Source: Pseudomonas rhizophila | GTDB lineage: Bacteria > Pseudomonadota > Gammaproteobacteria > Pseudomonadales > Pseudomonadaceae | Direction of reading: 5' to 3' | Assembly: GCF_003033885.1 (NCBI RefSeq) | Contig: NZ_CP024081.1 | Location: forward strand, 3,993,736 to 4,057,735 | Length of the DNA: 64,000 nucleotides | Shown here: positions 43,958 to 52,113 of the stretch, one piece after another | Layout of the letters: every line of letters begins with the position of its first letter | Position numbering within the stretch: position 1 is the stretch's first letter | Position numbers and translations under genes: made by a program | Notes under the pieces: generated by a model | The model's database searches: none | What the model was told of the DNA's origin: nothing | Seen by the model: only the letters and a program-made list of their open reading frames with translations

Positions 43958-45409
43958 CTAAATGGCTTCTGCCACAAGGCTCTCTGGCATTGGCGGTTGC
44001 TCAGCAGCTGGCATATTGAGTCGAACATCGATCCAGCTGTTGAGGGGAACGTCCATTGGCGCGCCTGGGCCCGGGATCATTTCCCCGTCGTCAGAGAGCG
44101 TCCAGCGCTGCTTGAACAGCTTTATTGTGACAGTACCGTCTGTGGCCTCTTCACTGACGCTCATCCCCAAGGTACGCCCCCCATCTGGCGAGCAAGGGTC
44201 CTGTGTACGCCACCCTTCCAACGCCAGGCCCAGGGCACCGGTGATGCGATATTCGCCGATGGATATACGCTGCACGTTCACACCCCGCGCCTCGTCGTTC
44301 GCCACGCCCCAATCCCCAGCGGCCTCGAAAGTCTGCTCCAACAAGTCGCCGCGCAGACTTCCCGAGACGCTGGCAACACGGACGATGGGCGAAGCAGCGG
44401 ACAGCGCACCTCCCGATCCTCGAGTGGTATTCGCCGTATGGTAAATCTCATTCCAGGTGCTCCAGCCAGAAGCGCCGGTGATACGACGGAAACCTATTTT
44501 ATCGGCGGCATAATCGATGGCGAGCTGCGTGCCATAGTTGCCATTGGCATCGTTGGCTAATGCCAAATTTAACAGCGAGCCGAAGTTACTAAAGGTCGGA
44601 CGACCTACCGTGCTGCTGGTGTATCGATAGATGCCAGTCTGAGAGATCGGCGTGCCGTTAATGTCGGATGTCGCGGGAATCCCAGTGGTGAAACTGGCAC
44701 CAAGACCAAACGCCCCCACTAACATTACGTTGCCTACGGCGGTACCGGTGTTTGCTGTTGCGGATGTCCCCAGGCCCAAGCCAGTTCGAGCCAATGCCTG
44801 CGTGTTACCGCCGGTGCCGCCCTTTTCCACTGGCACGACGTTTTCCACCGCCACAGCACCGAGACCAAGGCCGCCCCGTGCCGTCGCCTGAGTAGATCCT
44901 CCTGTGCCGCCCTGCGCTACGCTGAGCGCAGTGGTGAGCGCGGACAGTGAGGTGATATCGGAATTCGACCCGGACTTGGCTGCATTCAAGGTGGCTCTGG
45001 CGGCGTCATCGTCAGCGTCGTTAAGCATTCCCTGGATGAAGACTGAAAGATCATCGATCCCTGTTCCGCCCTTGCTCGTCGGCAAAATGTCGTAGTTCCC
45101 AGTCGTACCCAGCGCCGACAACTTAGCGCCGTAGGTATTCACGATCGCTCGCAATTGATCGGCAGAATCCTTGACATAGCCCTGCATCGGCGCCAATGCG
45201 TAGGCGCCAGCCGCTTCGGATGCACCTTGATACGGAGGATCTATAGCGAGCGCGGTGTCACTTGCCACGTTGATAATTTCGTACCAGCCGCCGTCGGGCC
45301 CTCGGAACGCATCACCGACCCGGCAATTAACGATAAACGCGGTGCCGGAACCGATCACGGAATTGGAATTTAGGGTGACGGAAACCGTCCCAGCTTTATA
45401 CCAGGGCAT
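43958..45409 (-). CDS. Tail fibre protein
   Basis: This 483-residue protein begins MPWYKAGTVSVTLNSNSVIG, the usual start of siphovirus fibres that attach to J. The middle has repeats of the form KGGTG...ARTGLGLG (residues about 110-215), as in many fibres. The C-terminal part (TSSTVGRPTFSNFGSLLNLA, then GASGWSTWNEIYHTANT) forms the receptor-binding tip. It is transcribed after the two small JG-like proteins. Confidence 0.9.
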   Translation of the reverse strand: MPWYKAGTVSVTLNSNSVIGSGTAFIVNCRVGDAFRGPDGGWYEIINVASDTALAIDPPYQGASEAAGAYALAPMQGYVKDSADQLRAIVNTYGAKLSALGTTGNYDILPTSKGGTGIDDLSVFIQGMLNDADDDAARATLNAAKSGSNSDITSLSALTTALSVAQGGTGGSTQATARGGLGLGAVAVENVVPVEKGGTGGNTQALARTGLGLGTSATANTGTAVGNVMLVGAFGLGASFTTGIPATSDINGTPISQTGIYRYTSSTVGRPTFSNFGSLLNLALANDANGNYGTQLAIDYAADKIGFRRITGASGWSTWNEIYHTANTTRGSGGALSAASPIVRVASVSGSLRGDLLEQTFEAAGDWGVANDEARGVNVQRISIGEYRITGALGLALEGWRTQDPCSPDGGRTLGMSVSEEATDGTVTIKLFKQRWTLSDDGEMIPGPGAPMDVPLNSWIDVRLNMPAAEQPPMPESLVAEAI

Positions 45410-45422
45410 AGAAAATCATCCT

Positions 45423-46097
45423 TTAAAGTTTTGCAAATACGGCGGGGAGAAAGAAGGAGAACGGATTGTTTGAACCTACAGTTAGCGCGTAAAGATTCCC
45501 GCCAGAAAAATCCCACCAGCAAGAAAGGGACCTGCTGAAAGGGTCATCATTAAGCATCGGCATGCTGAAAGTGTTTATCAGCATGTACTCACCAGCCGGA
45601 AAATTGAAGTTAACTCGATAATAATTCCGGGGCTGGCCTTGAGCCGTGGCATCTGTTTTTACGTAGGTCCAGTTCTGAAACGACCGGGTGAACCTGGCAT
45701 AGGGAGTGCCGCTATCGAACAGCAACTTCGAGTTTCCATCCCACAACCTCATGCCGAAGCTGGCAAGCGCGGTGGCTGCGAAGCCGCAGGCGAAGTAAGC
45801 CCCGTTTGGCTGCAGCGTGTTCTCGTCATAAGCTCGAACATAGAAGCCGGTCCAGGCCCCAGGCGATCCAAGTACACGCATTAAACACAGGCCGGCAATC
45901 CCGCTGCTGCCAGCGGGGCGGATGAAAACAAGCGGTGGCTCTTGGCTTGTGATTGTTCGCGGAAACGAGGTGACCGACCCAAGCCCGGATTCCTGAGTGG
46001 GTTGGTAGGTTCCCTTGGCCAAAACTACGAGCCGCGTAAACTCAGAATCAACGGTCACTACGTTGCTGTCGTTTGTGAACTCCAATCCATATGCCAT
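45423..46097 (-). CDS. Tail protein of unknown role (224 aa), paralogue of the next
   Basis: It begins MAYGLEFTNDSNVVTVDSEF, which matches the start of the 107-residue protein encoded directly upstream (MSFGLEIRDENGNVTLDPSS). The rest is beta-rich (YMLINTFSMPMLNDDPFSRS). It sits between J and the fibre, so it is probably a tail-tip accessory or fibre adaptor. Its ATG overlaps the upstream stop by one base. Confidence 0.7.
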   Translation of the reverse strand: MAYGLEFTNDSNVVTVDSEFTRLVVLAKGTYQPTQESGLGSVTSFPRTITSQEPPLVFIRPAGSSGIAGLCLMRVLGSPGAWTGFYVRAYDENTLQPNGAYFACGFAATALASFGMRLWDGNSKLLFDSGTPYARFTRSFQNWTYVKTDATAQGQPRNYYRVNFNFPAGEYMLINTFSMPMLNDDPFSRSLSCWWDFSGGNLYALTVGSNNPFSFFLPAVFAKL

Positions 46098-46420
46098 TAG
46101 GAAAACCTTATTACAATTAACCGCATTGTCGAACTGGTCGTGCTGCTGAACTGCTCCCTGCCTCGCATATAGCTATAGACCCGTACCGCGCCTGCTATAA
46201 CTTCGGTCTCCAGTTGCATATCTACGCTCACGTTATAGCTACCAATTGGCACAACGAACGCGGCGCCATTCGTAGGCGTAAGCCCGGGCACAGAGATGGT
46301 CTGATAAGTCGCAGCGTTCGACCCTGTGACCACTCCGCTATATACAACCCGCATCGTGAATGACGACGGATCGAGAGTGACATTGCCATTCTCGTCCCGG
46401 ATTTCCAGCCCAAAGCTCAT
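46097..46420 (-). CDS. Small tail-tip protein (107 aa)
   Basis: It begins MSFGLEIRDENGNVTLDPSS and its first 25 residues are homologous to those of the following gene. The beta-rich sequence (FVVPIGSYNVSVDMQLETEV) lacks a signal. It overlaps the J stop by 4 bases (ATGA). Its place right after J suggests a tail-tip or receptor-binding component. Confidence 0.7.
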   Translation of the reverse strand: MSFGLEIRDENGNVTLDPSSFTMRVVYSGVVTGSNAATYQTISVPGLTPTNGAAFVVPIGSYNVSVDMQLETEVIAGAVRVYSYMRGREQFSSTTSSTMRLIVIRFS

Positions 46421-49400
46421 GCGGATAGATCTCCAAGCTGGACCCGTTTCACACCGTTCTGGTCGTAGACCTTGATCGCACGGTTGGTCATGGTCAGGCG
46501 TCCGCCACCAGGTGCAGGACCGTTGAACTCGAGGTTGCCGGCCTTATCCAGTCGCCAGCCCTGCGTTCCAGCAACGTAGTTATCGGATTGCAGGTACTGG
46601 CCGATCTTCAGCATCGTGATGCTGCCGTCCTGGATGAATGCCGAGTTCATGAACACCTGGCCGCCCTGCACTGCAAACGGCACCGAAATGGCGCCGCCGG
46701 CTATGGTATTGACGATCGCGAACCGATCAGCGCTGACAAGGAACTGGCTTTGCAGTCCGGCGGCAGTGTTCTCGATACCCAGCCCGATACCAGCAGCCAC
46801 GTACTTTCCGTCAGCCGTTAGCTGCATCTTCACGGACCACATCGTGCTCAGCTTGCCGCTAGTGTCCGCATAAGCCGTGGCCGTTTCCTGTATCGCCGCC
46901 GTGTTGTCGCCGACGGTGGCGGTGAGCTGATCAATCTTGGTCGCCGTGGCTGACTCGTTTGTGGCAACTACCTGCTCAAGCGTGGTCAGATTTGCTGAGT
47001 TCTCACCTATCCGCGCATCGAAAGTGGTCACCCGACGGGCCATGGCCTCATTTTCAGAAGCCCGAACACTGCTCTCCGAAGCAATCGCCGCCGTGCTGGT
47101 CCATCCCTTCAGCGCATCTGCGAGCTCACCCTCTCCGTTATCATCACGGTAGGAAGCCCTCAGAGCTTGGAAAGCCGTGGCCTGAGCTGTGACAACACCG
47201 TCAATTTCGGTGATGTCAGCGGTGTTAGTGGCCACCTGCTGCGCCAGACCGTTTGCCGTCTCGACCGACTGGCCGACATCAATCCAGTAGGCGGTGTTCG
47301 GTGGTGGCGTCTCGATCGGAACCTGGACTTTCGCCTGATAGATGCGGCCATCTCCGACAACCATTTCTCCTGGCTCATACACTTCAGCCGGCTTGTAGGC
47401 CGACAACCCATCAAGCGCATTGATCTGGTCCTGAAGGCCGGGAATCTTATTGATTTCATCCAGAATGTCCTGACCGAGCTCTGTCTCGCCGATTTGACCG
47501 GCGATCATGTCCAGGATCGGCCCCGCCTCCGAGCTCGACTGCCCCTGGACCCCAATCCCAACCGGATACCATGGTCCGATGTTGCCGATCCGATCCACCA
47601 GGCGCGCCCAGAAATAGAAGGTCACGCCAGCGGCCAGGCCCAGCAGGGAGAAATCGCTTTGTGGGTATGCCAGATCAGTGAGCTCGGTCGATGCCTCCTG
47701 ATCCGTGGTTGGCCCGTACCAAATCTCCGTGCGCTGGGTGTCGCTCGATCCCTCGGGGAAACCCCATTTGAGATATATCCCGAACAGCAGCGGCGTTGCC
47801 GTCAAGAACGACACTGCCGGCGGCAGGCCATCCTTGCCCGCGAGTTCGGTCAGCACAGAGTTACGCCAGATCGACGAGATGTCGAACGCACTCACGGCAC
47901 GGACCCGGGCAACGTAAGCACCCGCATAGATGCCCACCACGTCTACGTTGGTCGAGCCGGTGCGCTGCACCTTGATCCAGTTACCGCTGTCCTTACGCCA
48001 TTCGATGTCATAGGCAACAGCCCCCTCCACCGCCGGCCAACTGATTGTCATAGTGGCCACCGCCAACCCCTGAACAACAGAGGAGACCGAGGCGACTGTA
48101 ACGCTCGCAGGCGCCGGGACCACGGTGATAGGGATCACGCTGATTGGCCGGTCCTCAAGGCGTGCGCCGGTGTCGATGTGCGCAAACTTGCTCGGCTCGT
48201 ACTGCAGGGCACTGATTTCAAAGTCGCCCTCGGTGGTGCGCTTGGTCCGCAGCACGCGGTAGAGCGGAATCGCCAGGTCGTCAGCGTCGAGCGCCCACTG
48301 AAGCTGCGCCCGCGGCGCTTCGCTGTAGGCGACGGTCACGGTCACGGCGCGGCCGGCGACACTCTGTACTGTGCGACCTTCGGCGCGGCCGCCGGGCAGG
48401 TTGATGATCAGTCGGTCGCCAACCTTCGCCAGGGTGTCACGGTCCAGCGTCACAACGCGACCGGCAACGGCTGAGATACGCCCGCCAATCTCCCGGCCAG
48501 CCAGCAGCGAATCGGCCACAGGGATGATGTGGCCCGGGAGCGGAAGTACGCCCTCCATACCTGTCTTGAAGGTGACGGTGCGGTCCAGGTTGTTGCTCAG
48601 GATCGCCCACTTGCCCCGGCGCTGGGCCTCGGATGCGCGGGTGCAACCGATGGCGCTCAGCTCGGTTGGCCGGTCCCCGTAGCGGCGCTGGAGGTCCAGA
48701 TCCGAAAACGGAATGACGTCGGTGTCGTAGTTGTTCGCCGGGTTGTCGTAGCTGACCAGGGCCCGGGTGTAGCGGGTCTTAGCCGAGGCGCTGCCGTAGG
48801 AGAATTTCCCGTCGATGACGTTCGCCCGGGTGAAGACATAGTCGAAGTCCTGGGCGCGCGGCATGTCGGCCTGCATGATGAGCTGGCCCTGGGCCCAATA
48901 GGTCATCCCGCGGTAGATGCCGGAGATATCCCGCAGCAGCGTCCAGGCGTCGGCCTTGCCCTGCAGGTTCATGTCACAGAGGAAGCGCGGCTCGGTACCG
49001 CCCAGGCCATCGGGCACCAACTGGTCGCAGTACTGGGCGATCCGGTACAGCTCCCACTTGTCGACCATGAACGTCTTGATGCGCTTGCCCAGGCCGAAAC
49101 GATCCTCGGTGCAGATGCCGTAGGTGATCCACGCAGGGTTGTTGGTCCAGGCCAGCTTCATGCTGCCGTCCCAGGTGCCGGTGTAGGTGCGGCTGATCGG
49201 GTCGTAGTTGCTCGGCACCTGCCATTTCCGGGCCTTGCACTTCACGGTGACGGCCGGAATGTTGGTGAACTGCTCGGCGTCGAACTCGATGTACAGCAGC
49301 GCGGTGTTCGGATACCGAAGCTTGGCGTCAATCACCTCAGTGAAGCCAGCGATCAGCATGGTGTCTGCGATCTTGTTGCTGTTCTGGTTGGCTGTCAGAC

Positions 49401-49983
49401 GGCGCACGCGGATCTGCCAGCCGGTGGTGGCCTCGGGCAGGTCAACACGCTTGGAGCGCTCATATCGGGTGGTGGTCTTGCCGTCCACAGCATCGGTCAG
49501 AACTTGCTGATAGGCTCCGCCGTCGGTAGCCACGTCGATGGCGTACTCGATCCGGTAGCCGCCAATGTTGCCTTGGTCGTCCTGGCGCTGGAGCGCGGGC
49601 CAGGCGAACCGCAGGCGCACGGCAGACAGTTGGATGTTCGTGACAGAGCGAACCCAGGCCGCATCGCTGCGAAGCTCGATGTTCAGCGAGGTCTCGTTCT
49701 CTACCGACGGAATCCCCGGGATGTAAGTCTGATCGACCGATCCGGAGCGCCAATCCCACTTCACGTTCGGGAAGTTGACGTTGCCGCTGGCATCGTTGAT
49801 GGGGGTGTTGTCGAGAAAGATGTTCGCTGCAGTGGGAGCCTCCTCAAACTCGCCCTCGCCCACGGCGATCAGCAGCTTGGCAATGTTCGTGGAGCGCAGG
49901 TTGTCGCTGGCCTCGGTCGGGGACTTGGGCTTTTTGTCTCCGCCTTTCGCGCCGTGAATATCGATCTTGCGTGCTGCGCCCAT
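46417..49983 (-). CDS. Tail tip / host-specificity protein J
   Basis: This 1188-residue protein has lambda gpJ layout: an N-terminal baseplate-like region (KLLIAVGEGEFEEAPTAANI), a central KTFMVDKWELYRIAQYCDQ-type segment, one or two FnIII-like domains (VSFLTATPLLFGIYLKWGFP), long coiled coil (about 900-1040), and a C-terminal DUF1983-like end (VSADRFAIVNTIAGGAISVP). It binds the host receptor. AGGAAAGC precedes the ATG, and a terminator hairpin lies just upstream of it. Confidence 0.95.
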   Translation of the reverse strand: MGAARKIDIHGAKGGDKKPKSPTEASDNLRSTNIAKLLIAVGEGEFEEAPTAANIFLDNTPINDASGNVNFPNVKWDWRSGSVDQTYIPGIPSVENETSLNIELRSDAAWVRSVTNIQLSAVRLRFAWPALQRQDDQGNIGGYRIEYAIDVATDGGAYQQVLTDAVDGKTTTRYERSKRVDLPEATTGWQIRVRRLTANQNSNKIADTMLIAGFTEVIDAKLRYPNTALLYIEFDAEQFTNIPAVTVKCKARKWQVPSNYDPISRTYTGTWDGSMKLAWTNNPAWITYGICTEDRFGLGKRIKTFMVDKWELYRIAQYCDQLVPDGLGGTEPRFLCDMNLQGKADAWTLLRDISGIYRGMTYWAQGQLIMQADMPRAQDFDYVFTRANVIDGKFSYGSASAKTRYTRALVSYDNPANNYDTDVIPFSDLDLQRRYGDRPTELSAIGCTRASEAQRRGKWAILSNNLDRTVTFKTGMEGVLPLPGHIIPVADSLLAGREIGGRISAVAGRVVTLDRDTLAKVGDRLIINLPGGRAEGRTVQSVAGRAVTVTVAYSEAPRAQLQWALDADDLAIPLYRVLRTKRTTEGDFEISALQYEPSKFAHIDTGARLEDRPISVIPITVVPAPASVTVASVSSVVQGLAVATMTISWPAVEGAVAYDIEWRKDSGNWIKVQRTGSTNVDVVGIYAGAYVARVRAVSAFDISSIWRNSVLTELAGKDGLPPAVSFLTATPLLFGIYLKWGFPEGSSDTQRTEIWYGPTTDQEASTELTDLAYPQSDFSLLGLAAGVTFYFWARLVDRIGNIGPWYPVGIGVQGQSSSEAGPILDMIAGQIGETELGQDILDEINKIPGLQDQINALDGLSAYKPAEVYEPGEMVVGDGRIYQAKVQVPIETPPPNTAYWIDVGQSVETANGLAQQVATNTADITEIDGVVTAQATAFQALRASYRDDNGEGELADALKGWTSTAAIASESSVRASENEAMARRVTTFDARIGENSANLTTLEQVVATNESATATKIDQLTATVGDNTAAIQETATAYADTSGKLSTMWSVKMQLTADGKYVAAGIGLGIENTAAGLQSQFLVSADRFAIVNTIAGGAISVPFAVQGGQVFMNSAFIQDGSITMLKIGQYLQSDNYVAGTQGWRLDKAGNLEFNGPAPGGGRLTMTNRAIKVYDQNGVKRVQLGDLSA

Positions 49984-49998
49984 GCTTTCCTCCAGGCG

Positions 49999-50021
49999 AA
50001 AAAAACCACCTCATGGGTGGT
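49999..50021 (-). terminator. Terminator hairpin just upstream of J
   Basis: ACCACC-TCATG-GGTGGT on the plus strand; read on the minus strand the stem is followed by seven T, then the J ribosome site. It should cut transcripts from the genes upstream unless read-through is provided. Confidence 0.75.
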
Positions 50022-50037
50022 CTGTGTATCTGTACAG
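50022..50037 (+). promoter_or_regulatory. LexA box upstream of a plus-strand prophage gene
   Basis: CTGTGTATCTGTACAG fits CTG-N10-CAG with strong palindromy (CTGT.TA..TGTACAG). It starts right after the terminator hairpin and ends 73 bases before the ATG at 50111. It is symmetric and so does not fix direction, but the plus-strand gene is the likelier target. Confidence 0.75.
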
Positions 50038-50110
50038 CGTGGATGAAATGTCAGTAACCCCACGGCTCTCAGCGGTAGTAGCGTTGCGCTTTCAAAAACA
50101 AGGAGCGGTC

Positions 50111-50356
50111 ATGTCAATCAGAAGCCTCGCTGGAAACCTTCCGAAAGACCCAGATAACGCTGGTTCCGTACTCGGCTGGGGTGTCGTGCAAGGCTCTCCG
50201 TGGCGGTTCGTCGATATCTACGCCTCGAAGGATGCGGCTGAAGCCGAGGCCAAATCACGCGGGCCTAGATATCGAGTCGAATACGGCTCTCACCGGCTGG
50301 GCTCTGACGATTTTATGGGTGGCTTGGAAGAGCCTTTGCTGGGTCATTCAAGCTGA
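50111..50356 (+). CDS. Plus-strand moron gene (81 aa), SOS-controlled by position, function unknown
   Basis: The only plus-strand gene between J and tail gene I. AAGGAGCGGTC precedes the ATG. The protein begins MSIRSLAGNLPKDPDNAGSV, then WRFVDIYASKDAAEAEAKSR, with a GPRYRVEYGSH segment; compact and soluble, no signal. A LexA box lies upstream. It overlaps the 3' end of the minus-strand gene 50313-50579 by 44 bases. I do not recognise the family. It weakly recalls the host 63-residue protein at 37105-37296. Confidence 0.65.
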   Translation: MSIRSLAGNLPKDPDNAGSVLGWGVVQGSPWRFVDIYASKDAAEAEAKSRGPRYRVEYGSHRLGSDDFMGGLEEPLLGHSS

Positions 50357-50579
50357 AACCCATGCGGCAGTTGCCGGATATCAGGGCAGCGGTAAGCCCG
50401 GGCTTGCCGCGATACTTCCTCGTGTAGCCGCCTGGCGATATGCATTTGCCAAAGAAGCGCTCGCGGTGGATCTCATGCCCGTCATCCAGAACCGAAACCA
50501 CCGCTTCGTCGCTGCAAATCAATCCGCCTTCAAGCCGGTGCAGGCCGTGGATCGTGATGCTGTAGGTGACTTTGCTCAT
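50313..50579 (-). CDS. Hypothetical prophage protein (88 aa)
   Basis: It begins MSKVTYSITIHGLHRLEGGL and includes VLDDGHEIHRERFFGKCISP. The ATG overlaps the stop of tail gene I by 4 bases, so translation is coupled. No family recognised; not a usual tail gene, so probably accessory. Confidence 0.6.
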   Translation of the reverse strand: MSKVTYSITIHGLHRLEGGLICSDEAVVSVLDDGHEIHRERFFGKCISPGGYTRKYRGKPGLTAALISGNCRMGFSLNDPAKALPSHP

Positions 50580-51166
50580 GCCTTGTCCTCCGCGTAGATG
50601 CTCGCGCTGATGATCATCCCGCCCCACCGGCGCTCGCCAATGCAGATCGGCACGGGGTTACCGCTTGCCGTGGTGTTCTTGGCGCTGCCAAAGGCGTAGG
50701 ACGGAGCATTCTCGGGGCCGGCGCTTTGCTTGAGTCCAGAGGCCTGGGGGCTGAGCATCTGGATGACGCCGCCGGCAACGAGAGCAATACCGACTGGCGC
50801 CAGCGCCTGGAAGCCAGGGATAAACGACGCGGCAATTAATACGGCGCCGATGATGGTCTGGAGAAGTCCGGCGCGCTTGCTGCCAGAAATAACAGGGACA
50901 ATCCTGATTTCCTCGGTACCGCCCAGCGCGAACTCCTTCTCAGCCACGTTCTTCCGATTGCGGAAAATGGCAAACCGCATTCCTCTCCGCTCAAGATCCT
51001 TGATGGCCGTCTCGAAGCCTTCGATTGTGCATTTCAGCGCCTTGAAGGCCTCGCCTACCGATTTACTACCAAGCTCGCGCCGGTGGACCCTGCCAAACAA
51101 TTTGATCAGCGGACCTGACAACAGGATGGTGGTCATTGTTTGATGGCTGGAAGTGATTGCTGACAT
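50576..51166 (-). CDS. Tail assembly protein I
   Basis: This 196-residue protein has a hydrophobic centre (TIIGAVLIAASFIPGFQALA) and the lambda gpI-like C-terminus with SYAFGSAKNTTASGNPVPIC and GERRWGGMIISASIYAED. It acts with K in making the tail tip and is absent from the finished virion in lambda. GGAGAAAACC precedes the ATG at 51166. Confidence 0.88.
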   Translation of the reverse strand: MSAITSSHQTMTTILLSGPLIKLFGRVHRRELGSKSVGEAFKALKCTIEGFETAIKDLERRGMRFAIFRNRKNVAEKEFALGGTEEIRIVPVISGSKRAGLLQTIIGAVLIAASFIPGFQALAPVGIALVAGGVIQMLSPQASGLKQSAGPENAPSYAFGSAKNTTASGNPVPICIGERRWGGMIISASIYAEDKA

Positions 51167-51183
51167 GGTTTTCTCCGGGCATG

Positions 51184-51204
51184 AAAAAGCCGCCCGGAGG
51201 CGGC
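51184..51204 (-). terminator. Terminator after the prophage lipoprotein gene
   Basis: GCCGCC-CGGA-GGCGGC; on the minus strand it is followed by five T. It is 21 bases after the lipoprotein stop and 18 bases before the I start, as expected for a self-contained moron. Confidence 0.8.
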
Positions 51205-51224
51205 CTTGTGTACTTCGTTTCGAT

Positions 51225-51569
51225 TTACAGACAGCTTTTCACCGCCTGCTCCATATCGCTACGCCCATAACCTGGCGCCCAGGCCATGCGCTGGTACAGC
51301 TTTACAGCGCTGCCCTTGGACGTCTTGCGGATGCTCAGCAATTCGTCGGTCATGTTGTTGGTCGCAGCAATCAGCCGATAGCCATACTCCGTCTCGGACA
51401 TGGTCACGTCGCTGCGCGCGTCCTGCCATCTCGGGAGAACGCAAAGCGCGTACCGCTTCGGGTCCTTCCCTGTACTGGCCGAAATGCTGGGATCCTTCGA
51501 CTCCAGTTCGCCAGGGGAAACACACCCCGCCAGCAAAGCAATAGCTACCGCGCCTACGAACAATCTCAT
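51225..51569 (-). CDS. Prophage lipoprotein (114 aa), likely moron
   Basis: The signal MRLFVGAVAIALLAGC has a clean lipobox (LLAGC, Cys16), so the mature protein is a membrane lipoprotein. The rest has no family I can name (KRYALCVLPRWQDARSDVTM, SETEYGYRLIAATN). It is inserted between tail genes K and I and has its own terminator. Lipoproteins in this place in other phages can alter the receptor or block superinfection; that is an inference here. Confidence 0.75.
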   Translation of the reverse strand: MRLFVGAVAIALLAGCVSPGELESKDPSISASTGKDPKRYALCVLPRWQDARSDVTMSETEYGYRLIAATNNMTDELLSIRKTSKGSAVKLYQRMAWAPGYGRSDMEQAVKSCL

Positions 51570-51683
51570 GAGGTCACTCCTGTGGAAGATGGCTACAAGA
51601 TATCACTGTTTGCCGCTGTACGAATCCGCAGTAACGCCTCGCCTCGCTCCGATAGTAGCCTCTTGCCCTCATGCAACGGATTT

Positions 51684-51716
51684 CCCAGTCCTTCGCCTGC
51701 AAGCCCAAGGACTGGG
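51684..51716. repeat. 10-bp inverted repeat upstream of the 51758 gene
   Basis: CCCAGTCCTT (51684-51693) and AAGGACTGGG (51707-51716) form a perfect inverted repeat with a 13-base spacer, 41 bases before the ATG at 51758. It could be an operator or an RNA hairpin in the leader. Confidence 0.55.
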
Positions 51717-51757
51717 ATTGCGCCAATCTCGGCGCGTTTATGACCTGGAGGTCACCG

Positions 51758-52006
51758 ATGAGCAAGATCCCACTATCGTCGTTTGAGGCTGGCGTTATGT
51801 CCGCTCTTGGAGCGATATCCCTCTACCTGCGGTCTCGTCCTGATTACGACCAAGCCGAACTTACCAAGTATGTCGACTTTTTCAAAAATACCCGCCAACC
51901 AGACGCGGAGTCTTCGGCATTCAATCTGCCGCTTGACGCGGTTGGCGGCGACCTGAGCAATGTGCAGGAAGCGATAAAAGCAGGCGCTGGCTCTAAGCCG
52001 ATGTAA
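51758..52006 (+). CDS. Plus-strand prophage gene (82 aa), unknown
   Basis: GGAGGTCACCG precedes the ATG. The protein begins MSKIPLSSFEAGVMSALGAI and includes YDQAELTKYVDFFKNTRQPD. It runs opposite to the tail operon and divergent from the lipoprotein gene, so it is probably a second moron. A helical soluble protein; no family recognised. Confidence 0.55.
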   Translation: MSKIPLSSFEAGVMSALGAISLYLRSRPDYDQAELTKYVDFFKNTRQPDAESSAFNLPLDAVGGDLSNVQEAIKAGAGSKPM

Positions 52007-52088
52007 TTTCCGGCAGCGCATTGTCGCGAATCGCAACCCCGACAATGCGCACTTTACCGTCCTCCGTCACTTCAAATGGCTGACTCAT
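51993..52088 (-). CDS. Very small minus-strand ORF (31 aa)
   Basis: Reads MSQPFEVTEDGKVRIVGVAI then RDNALPEITSA and stop. GGGAGATAGTT precedes the ATG, a good ribosome site, and its stop overlaps the 3' end of the plus-strand gene. The strand-like sequence fits a minimal beta structure. Coding is plausible but not proven. Confidence 0.45.
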   Translation of the reverse strand: MSQPFEVTEDGKVRIVGVAIRDNALPEITSA

Positions 52089-52113
52089 AACTATCTCCCG
52101 CGGCCATGCCGCT

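Noticed and set aside
48529..50046. 505-codon plus-strand open frame opposite J
   Set aside because: It is the mirror of the J coding strand, has no ribosome site and reads as low-complexity GVV/LGL-type antisense protein.
51616..51631. Possible third LexA box CTGTACGAATCCGCAG
   Set aside because: It keeps only CTG-N10-CAG and CTGTA; the inner palindrome is lost, so it is too weak to call.
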